Below are positions 20,872-25,722 of a DNA stretch of 25,722 bases, one piece after another. Source of the DNA: Candidatus Aenigmatarchaeota archaeon (lineage in GTDB: Archaea; Aenigmatarchaeota; Aenigmatarchaeia; GW2011-AR5); assembly GCA_018304565.1 (NCBI GenBank), contig JAGVVX010000018.1, positions 1 through 25,722 of the forward strand, read 5' to 3'. Within the stretch, counting starts at the first letter, position 1; each line of letters starts with the position of its first letter. A program made the position numbers and the translations under genes. Under the pieces are notes generated by a model, which did not search any database, was not told where the DNA came from, and worked only from the letters and a program-made list of their open reading frames with translations.

Positions 20872-20929
20872 TGAGGTCCTACCGTTAGACTACAGGCGCG
20901 TGGTTACTAATTATGTCAGATGCTTTTTG

Positions 20930-20993
20930 GAATTCTAGAAATTCAAAGTATTTCGGAATCTCGGAGAAGCTTCGCTTCTCCCAAGAATTTCTG
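20930..20993 (-). repeat. Nested hairpin repeat, copy E (after the MgtE-like gene)
   Basis: On the - strand: AATTCTTGG, hairpin GAGAAGC-GAA-GCTTCTC, linker CGAGATTCC, a weaker GAAAT/ATTTC hairpin, then TAGAATT, which pairs with the initial AATTCT. The order and the GAGAT(G/T)CC linker match the other copies, but the outer arms have diverged. It begins one base after the MgtE-like stop and may serve as a 3' end structure. Confidence 0.6.
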
Positions 20994-20994
20994 A

Positions 20995-22257
20995 CTACAA
21001 TATATGGAATGCTCCCAGTACAACCAGCAAGGACAGCACGCCGAGTATGTCTGCAACAGCCGTTACAACAGGTATGGTTGTGTTGTCGGGGTCGAGGCCG
21101 AATTTGTAAGAGAGCAGTGCTATCAGGAATGTTGCTATTATTATTACAGTCGTGAGCACCAGTCCTGCCATCGATGTTATGACTATTAGCTTGTCTATCG
21201 GTATCAGCTGTATGCCGAAAGCGAAACTGAAGGCATAGACAAGCAGTCCTGTAAGCGGAAAGACAACGAGGGAAAGGAAGTAGGAAATGAAGAACTCCTT
21301 CTTTATCTCGTCTCCGATGCGCAGGTCTGTATCCAAAGTACCGAGATGAAGCTTTGTCGATATCCTTGAAGCCAGCGTGTTGCCTATGTTTCCGCCTTCC
21401 TCAAGAAATACAGGAAAGAGAACAAGCAGTATGGGCAGTTTTGTGAGAACATCAATCTTTGATTCAAGTAACGTTCCTACAACGCCTTCAATAAGGCCTA
21501 CGCAAGCAAGAATAAGAACCGACTGGAATATTATTGCCCTGTAGGATTCTTTTGATTTCTTTGCGTCTTCTTTCCTAAGCAATATGTACCATATGGACAC
21601 CAGACCGACAACAAGTATTATCAGGGACAGGCTGTCCACATAAAAGCCGTAGGACTGCACCACAAACGCGGCAAGCAAGAGGCAGGGTATTGTGAAAAGA
21701 TCGCCGAGTGCTGTTATGATTGGGGCAAAAGCGGTGATAACTGTCATCAGTGCCAGTATCAGGCCCGCAAGCATCCCGCCAACGGTTGAGATGACGATAA
21801 AGGAGAACAGGCTGATGCTCTTCAAGCCAAAAATCCCTGTCATGAATTTCGCAACGAATGCAAGGAATATTGACAGGAAGAAAGAAAGCATGATGGACGA
21901 GAAAACATTGACCCTGACTACTTTATCATTCAGGGAAAGCTTGTCTATTGTGCCGAGATGCAGGGCTGTTGAGAGCCTTGAACCCAGGGCACCGCCGATA
22001 CTTCCGCGCATCCCCATCGCCGCAGGGACAAGCACGATCAAACCCGGAATGAGCAATAGTGTTTCTTCTGTCTTGCCCAAGAAGACGCCCGCAAGTATGC
22101 CCGTGATGATGCTCAGAATAAGTGCAAAAGAAGATTCCTTTATGTCCTTGAGGTTGGATTTTATATTAGACAGGAAAGTCCTGCCCTTTTCAGAAAGCGC
22201 GTCGTAAACTGTTGATCCGCGCGAAAGAGGCTCTTGTTCTGTGTTCTGCCGGGTCAT
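20995..22257 (-). CDS. SLC41/MgtE-type divalent cation transporter, two fused membrane domains
   Basis: About 420 residues, an integral membrane protein. Two homologous halves each carry the MgtE-core signature: GMRGSIGGALGSRLSTALHLG in the first half and EEGGNIGNTLASRISTKLHLG in the second, with about ten hydrophobic segments overall. A fused double MgtE domain without the N-terminal CBS region is the archaeal/eukaryotic SLC41 arrangement, probably carrying Mg2+. I prefer ATG 22257 (MTRQNTEQ). TTG 22266 lies within the intergenic stop region. It follows the PhoU-TrkA_C gene by nine bases and is surely in one operon with it. Confidence 0.9.
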   Translation of the reverse strand: MTRQNTEQEPLSRGSTVYDALSEKGRTFLSNIKSNLKDIKESSFALILSIITGILAGVFLGKTEETLLLIPGLIVLVPAAMGMRGSIGGALGSRLSTALHLGTIDKLSLNDKVVRVNVFSSIMLSFFLSIFLAFVAKFMTGIFGLKSISLFSFIVISTVGGMLAGLILALMTVITAFAPIITALGDLFTIPCLLLAAFVVQSYGFYVDSLSLIILVVGLVSIWYILLRKEDAKKSKESYRAIIFQSVLILACVGLIEGVVGTLLESKIDVLTKLPILLVLFPVFLEEGGNIGNTLASRISTKLHLGTLDTDLRIGDEIKKEFFISYFLSLVVFPLTGLLVYAFSFAFGIQLIPIDKLIVITSMAGLVLTTVIIIATFLIALLSYKFGLDPDNTTIPVVTAVADILGVLSLLVVLGAFHIL

Positions 22258-22266
22258 CAATCTCAC

Positions 22267-22851
22267 TCATAGCTTTTTCACCACACCTTTCGCTAGTTTA
22301 CGCAGTTTTTCGCATGCCTGGGAAGGGCCGACGCCGATAAGCACGTCCTTTTCATATATTGCAGTATCTTTCTTCGGATTGAATATCCATCTGTGCCCGT
22401 GGGGCGTTTCGCGCCTGATGGCTATAACATTTGCCCCTATGTATGTCCTGAGCTTGATTTCGCCAAGGGTTTTGTTTTTCAATATTGATTTGCCTGCTAC
22501 GTCTGCCCTGGCTATAGTCTCGTCGCTTTCTTTCAGGGCTTCCTGTATTATAGGATGCAGCTCCTTTCCTTCTATCACAGGCTCGCTTATATTTTTTGCG
22601 GCGATTGCTACGTTTTTGGCGCTCTCAACCAGGTCAATGACGCTTATCAGCTTTGTTTTCGACCTGCCTCGTGCAGCCGCAAACAGGTGCTCGTAAAGGC
22701 TTTCCTCGAGTTCCTGCAGCCTGTCGTAGGACAGGACAACTTCCTTCGCAATTTCCTTGCTTCTGAAAAGCACGGATGAATAAGCCAGATCAAGCATAAG
22801 CTCTGAAAGATTTTTTATCTCCTCAATAAGTTCCTTAACATTCTCTGGCAT
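22267..22851 (-). CDS. PhoU-like/TrkA_C (RCK_C) regulatory protein
   Basis: 194 residues, soluble. Residues ~1-110 form a helical PhoU-type bundle (KELIEEIKNLSELMLDLAYSSVLF, SYDRLQELEESLYEHLFAAARGR). Residues ~115-190 resemble a TrkA_C domain (TLGEIKLRTYIGANVIAIRR, YEKDVLIGVGPSQACEKLRKLA), which senses ligands for channel or transporter gating. Such proteins are often encoded beside SLC41-type transporters in archaea, and here the transporter gene follows directly. AGGTGAT lies four bases upstream of ATG 22851, a strong ribosome site. Confidence 0.88.
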   Translation of the reverse strand: MPENVKELIEEIKNLSELMLDLAYSSVLFRSKEIAKEVVLSYDRLQELEESLYEHLFAAARGRSKTKLISVIDLVESAKNVAIAAKNISEPVIEGKELHPIIQEALKESDETIARADVAGKSILKNKTLGEIKLRTYIGANVIAIRRETPHGHRWIFNPKKDTAIYEKDVLIGVGPSQACEKLRKLAKGVVKKL

Positions 22852-22881
22852 TATATCACCTAATTAAACTCTCCTTGCTTG

Positions 22882-22889
22882 TTTTTAAG
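22882..22889 (-). promoter_or_regulatory. Putative TATA box of the PhoU-MgtE operon
   Basis: On the - strand CTTAAAAA lies ~34 bases upstream of ATG 22851, predicting a short leader of about 10 bases that still includes the AGGTGAT ribosome site. A CCGG-AAAG-CCGG hairpin (22901-22912) lies just upstream. Confidence 0.4.
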
Positions 22890-22969
22890 ATTAATTTCTG
22901 CCGGAAAGCCGGCTATAATTACGGCGAACAGGCAAATCTGGTTCTAGACAGCGGCTTTACACCACTGCC

Positions 22970-22977
22970 TTTATATA
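22970..22977 (+). promoter_or_regulatory. TATA box of the large surface-protein gene
   Basis: TTTATATA is an excellent archaeal TATA match, 48 bases upstream of ATG 23025. Predicted transcription start is near 23000, inside or next to the TCTAGTGGTTAGA motif (22999-23011) that also occurs in the uL3 leader. Confidence 0.65.
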
Positions 22978-23024
22978 TCACTATTGAACAATCTATAATC
23001 TAGTGGTTAGAGAAAGGCCGCCGA

Positions 23025-25722
23025 ATGGGAAACGCAGCTGTTGTCATGGGTCTGGTTCTTCTACTTTGTGTATTCTCGTCTACCGCGTTTGCAGCTACTA
23101 CATATGAACTTCAACTGATTGTTTCAAAATACGTGTTTGGACCCGGCGAAAATGTTACCATCATCGGTATTTTGAGCAATATCACCACTAATTCCACAAC
23201 AAACACGACGACATTCGTAAATAATGCAGAAGTTGCTGTTTCAGTTATAAATTCCACAAACAATGCGGTCAGTAACTACACGTTTACCACAAACTCAAAT
23301 GGGACCTTTTTCTCCCGCGGCAGCTTCAATCCAACGGCAACTGTTGTGCAGGCCCCGAATGCTTCAGGGACGTACACGGTTCTTGCCAACCACAGCAGCA
23401 ATGTAACAGCAAGGGCGAATATTGTTGTCGTGAACACGCGCATAGATGACATACTCTTCCAGCTGCCGAAAGTAAACTTCTATTCGTCGGAAAACATGTC
23501 AATAACCCTGAAGACGGTGCAGCGCGTGAGCGACAGCTTTGTTTCTGTAAACAACGTCAGTGTGAATGTCACAATGAGGCATCTGAACGAAAGTGTAATA
23601 AGCAGTTACAGCTGCGTAACCAGTTCACGCGGTACATGCACAGTCAATACAACAGCTCCTTCCACAACAGGCACATTCATACTCGAGTCAAACAGTTTTG
23701 TAGGATTCACGAATTTCAATGTTGTGCCTTTCGATGTAGAAGCTTACATGAAAGACAGCTCGGCTACAAACTTTAAGAACATCTTCACAAGGGGCGAATC
23801 CGGCTTTATTGAAGTCCGTGTGAGCTTCAATTCTACAACGCCTACAGGGATCTATAACGTGACCGGCAATGTGGCTGATTCAAGCAGCAGTATTCTGAAT
23901 CTGACAAGCATTATACTTAATTCAACAAACGGCTTTGTTGACAAGATACCTTTCACTGCCACGTCAGCCATGCGAGTCGGTCTCTACACTGTAATGATAT
24001 CTGTAAGAAAAGAGGGAGGAGACACAGTAAATATTACCTCAAGTTTCCAGGTGCGCGACTGGTCCCTGACGTTCACAAAGGCTTCAAGGAATTCAGGTTT
24101 TGAATATGGCTACACGGCTTTTGTGAATACAACAGTGTTATTTGAAGCGTATCCTGTTGAAAGGGGCAACGGCACAGTGGTGCAGAACCTGGCAGGCAAC
24201 TTCACCATTAACCTGAAAAACAACCTTGGCGTCATTCTTGGGAATTCAACTGTAAGATACAATGCAAGCTGCGACGGAAAAGCCTGCTACGAATTCAACA
24301 TAACAACGCTCAATATAGTTGGTGACTACACACTGACTGTCGCCCTCAACCAGAGCGACGACTACCAGACTGCAGACCGCACAATTAAAGTTACGGATAT
24401 AACAGCATCTGCACAGCCTTCTGATTCAGAAAGCGCGCTGAAAGAGCTTTTCAGCGCTACCGAGTTTATCTATGCGGCGCTTTCTGCAAAGAACAAGACA
24501 GCGGGCATAAATGTGACAAACGCTGAGGTTGCTGAAGTGTTCTATGAAAACGGTACAAGACTGTCGTATAGCGAGGCCAATCTGAGTAGTATGAACTTTT
24601 CTGATTCAACGCTGGCATGGGCATGGAATGCAACTACAAGCAGTCTTGTTATAGATCCGCCGAAAACAGGCGGTATCTATATAATTTCAATATATGTCAA
24701 CAACAAATCAGCGTCAGTGACTACGAGGATAGGAATAAATCCATATGATATATGCACTTCAGCCAAGGGAAGCTCTGACACGACCACAAGTGATTATTGG
24801 TACCAGTTCAGGACTTCTGACACTATTTATTTTCACATCAAGGTAAATGAGGCGCAGAACGCAGCCGGCAAAAATCTGGCAGGAAGCAACCTGTCAGGAT
24901 TCAGCTCAGTCTACGGAAGGAGCTCTCAGTGCAGCTTTGATTCAACCAAAAAAAGATCTATTAACAATGCAACTATTGTTATAGACAAGATTTTGAATAC
25001 ACAGAGCGGCAAGACGGAAACGCTGAATGCAACATCATCTACATGCCTTGGCGTAGACAACACCGGAGGATACGTATGCACTGTGCAGGCCAGTGACGGT
25101 GCGTGGGATGGCGGCCGGCATGTTGTCACATTCAGCATACTTGGCGATGACAGGGAAACTTATCATAAGGCAAGCGGATTTTTCGAGGCCAGGGCATTCT
25201 ACATATACGGCTACAGTTCTAACTGGGCCAACAAAGCTGCATCAAACATCACCCTTAATGTGAACGTTTACGAGGCAGGCAACGGATGGTGGACTTCTGC
25301 AAGCGGCTTGTCAGGAACAGCCATAGTTGATAGCATAAACTTCTACGGCGGGATAGGCGAGTGGATATGGCCTCCGCTAAAAATGGATTACAATGTTACG
25401 GGGCTCAACATGACAATAACTAACGGCGTAGGCTCTGTTGCGCTTACTGCCAACCGCACACTTACAGGGAACTGGCCGGGAGGCTACTATTCTGCTGTCA
25501 TCAAGGCTACGATCAACAGCCAGGTAGACTATGGCGAAGCTTGGTTCAGTATAAGGAACTGGGACGCGTATGCGTCGTCCGTGGAAATATTGAATTCTTC
25601 TTTTGACACAAAACAATCCATAAACTCAAAGCAGAACGCAACGCTCTACGTGAGGATAACAGAAGCTGGAGATTACGTTGATTCCAGCGGAGGCAAGGCA
25701 CTTGGCAATGTCACAATAAGAG
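23025..25722 (+). CDS. Very large secreted surface protein, 3' end beyond the window
   Basis: Open from ATG 23025 to the right edge (at least 899 codons). The first ~24 residues are a signal peptide: MGNAA, then hydrophobic VVMGLVLLLCVF and SSTAFAA as a likely cleavage site. The rest is beta-rich, Ser/Thr/Asn-rich and full of N-x-S/T sequons (for example NVT, NIT, NST, NAS, NYT), the pattern of archaeal S-layer or adhesin proteins built of repeated Ig-like or macroglobulin-like modules (FGPGENVTIIG, YSSENMSITLK, FTRGESGFIEVRV are successive module starts). Few cysteines in the first part; Cys pairs appear later (CDGKACY). A strong TATA box precedes it. Attachment mode cannot be judged without the C-terminus. 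Confidence 0.88.
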   Translation, partial: MGNAAVVMGLVLLLCVFSSTAFAATTYELQLIVSKYVFGPGENVTIIGILSNITTNSTTNTTTFVNNAEVAVSVINSTNNAVSNYTFTTNSNGTFFSRGSFNPTATVVQAPNASGTYTVLANHSSNVTARANIVVVNTRIDDILFQLPKVNFYSSENMSITLKTVQRVSDSFVSVNNVSVNVTMRHLNESVISSYSCVTSSRGTCTVNTTAPSTTGTFILESNSFVGFTNFNVVPFDVEAYMKDSSATNFKNIFTRGESGFIEVRVSFNSTTPTGIYNVTGNVADSSSSILNLTSIILNSTNGFVDKIPFTATSAMRVGLYTVMISVRKEGGDTVNITSSFQVRDWSLTFTKASRNSGFEYGYTAFVNTTVLFEAYPVERGNGTVVQNLAGNFTINLKNNLGVILGNSTVRYNASCDGKACYEFNITTLNIVGDYTLTVALNQSDDYQTADRTIKVTDITASAQPSDSESALKELFSATEFIYAALSAKNKTAGINVTNAEVAEVFYENGTRLSYSEANLSSMNFSDSTLAWAWNATTSSLVIDPPKTGGIYIISIYVNNKSASVTTRIGINPYDICTSAKGSSDTTTSDYWYQFRTSDTIYFHIKVNEAQNAAGKNLAGSNLSGFSSVYGRSSQCSFDSTKKRSINNATIVIDKILNTQSGKTETLNATSSTCLGVDNTGGYVCTVQASDGAWDGGRHVVTFSILGDDRETYHKASGFFEARAFYIYGYSSNWANKAASNITLNVNVYEAGNGWWTSASGLSGTAIVDSINFYGGIGEWIWPPLKMDYNVTGLNMTITNGVGSVALTANRTLTGNWPGGYYSAVIKATINSQVDYGEAWFSIRNWDAYASSVEILNSSFDTKQSINSKQNATLYVRITEAGDYVDSSGGKALGNVTIR

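Larger units (their letters stand above)
20694..20899 (-). tRNA. tRNA-Gly(UCC) with two introns
   Basis: On the - strand from 20899: acceptor GCGCCTG, TA, D arm GTCT-AACGGTA-GGAC, C26, then TCA, a 14-nt intron (20871-20858), GC, anticodon loop CTTCCAA (anticodon UCC at 20853-20851), GCTGA, variable TGAT, T stem CCGGG, TTCGAA, a 121-nt intron (20828-20708), T60, CCCGG, CGGGCGC and A73. After both removals all four stems pair (one T-G pair in the acceptor and one in the D stem) and the T loop is a canonical TTCGAAT. CCA is not encoded. The MgtE-like gene ends ~95 bases upstream on the same strand. Confidence 0.93.

Noticed and set aside
21692..22207. 171-codon + strand frame opposite the MgtE-like gene
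   Set aside because: The - strand product has two clear MgtE-core signatures; the + strand frame is its shadow.

Overview
The window is archaeal. It holds the archaeal/eukaryote-type S10-spc ribosomal superoperon in canonical order: uL3, uL4, uL23, uL2, uS19, uL22, uS3, uL29, aIF1/SUI1, Rpp29, uS17, uL14, uL24, eS4, uL5, uS14, uS8, uL6, eL32, eL19, uL18, uS5, uL30, uL15, SecY. The archaeal-only members (eS4, eL32, eL19, Rpp29, SUI1), TATA-type promoters, GGTGAT-type ribosome sites and a tRNA with bulge-helix-bulge introns all agree. Small variant genes, a zinc-ribbon uS14 and PKD/Ig-type surface proteins suggest a DPANN-type lineage, but that placement is inference.

Layout. 1-1115: 3' end of a PKD-domain surface protein. 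1117-2569: three unrecognised genes, the first two visibly AT-rich. 2584-19171: the ribosomal superoperon on the + strand. Its central block (uS3 to uL6) is uninterrupted and tightly packed. Its 5' part and 3' part carry extra small genes between ribosomal genes: a putative helix-turn-helix protein (uL3/uL4), three small proteins including a tandem paralogue pair (uL23/uL2), a small protein paralogous to one upstream of uL3 (uL2/uS19), a stand-alone response-regulator receiver (uL6/eL32), a zinc ribbon (eL32/eL19), a MazG-like pyrophosphohydrolase (eL19/uL18), and two unknowns (uL30/uL15 and uL15/SecY). uS19 looks N-terminally shortened next to one of these genes, and uL22 appears to have a C-terminal frameshift.

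19272-20383: an AT-rich two-gene unit on the - strand (membrane/coiled-coil protein and unknown). 20476-20495: a tRNA 3'-end-like fragment. 20694-20899: a tRNA-Gly(UCC) gene on the - strand with two introns, 14 nt at 29/30 and 121 nt at 59/60 in the T loop. Removing both gives a perfect 71-nt cloverleaf. 20995-22851: an SLC41/MgtE-type cation transporter with an upstream PhoU-TrkA_C regulator gene (- strand). 23025 to the end: the 5' part of a very large secreted, sequon-rich surface protein (+ strand).

The most unusual signal is a family of nested-hairpin repeats. Related copies lie in the leaders of uS3, eL19 and the MazG-like gene, in inverted orientation just after the MazG-like gene, inside the T-loop intron of tRNA-Gly, and after the MgtE-like gene. 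Hairpin arms differ between copies but stay self-complementary, while the linkers (GAGATGCC, GAGCAAGAAAA) are kept. In three copies the element ends exactly in a GGATTTGTYATG translation start. It may be a mobile or regulatory RNA/DNA module not otherwise explained by the genes.
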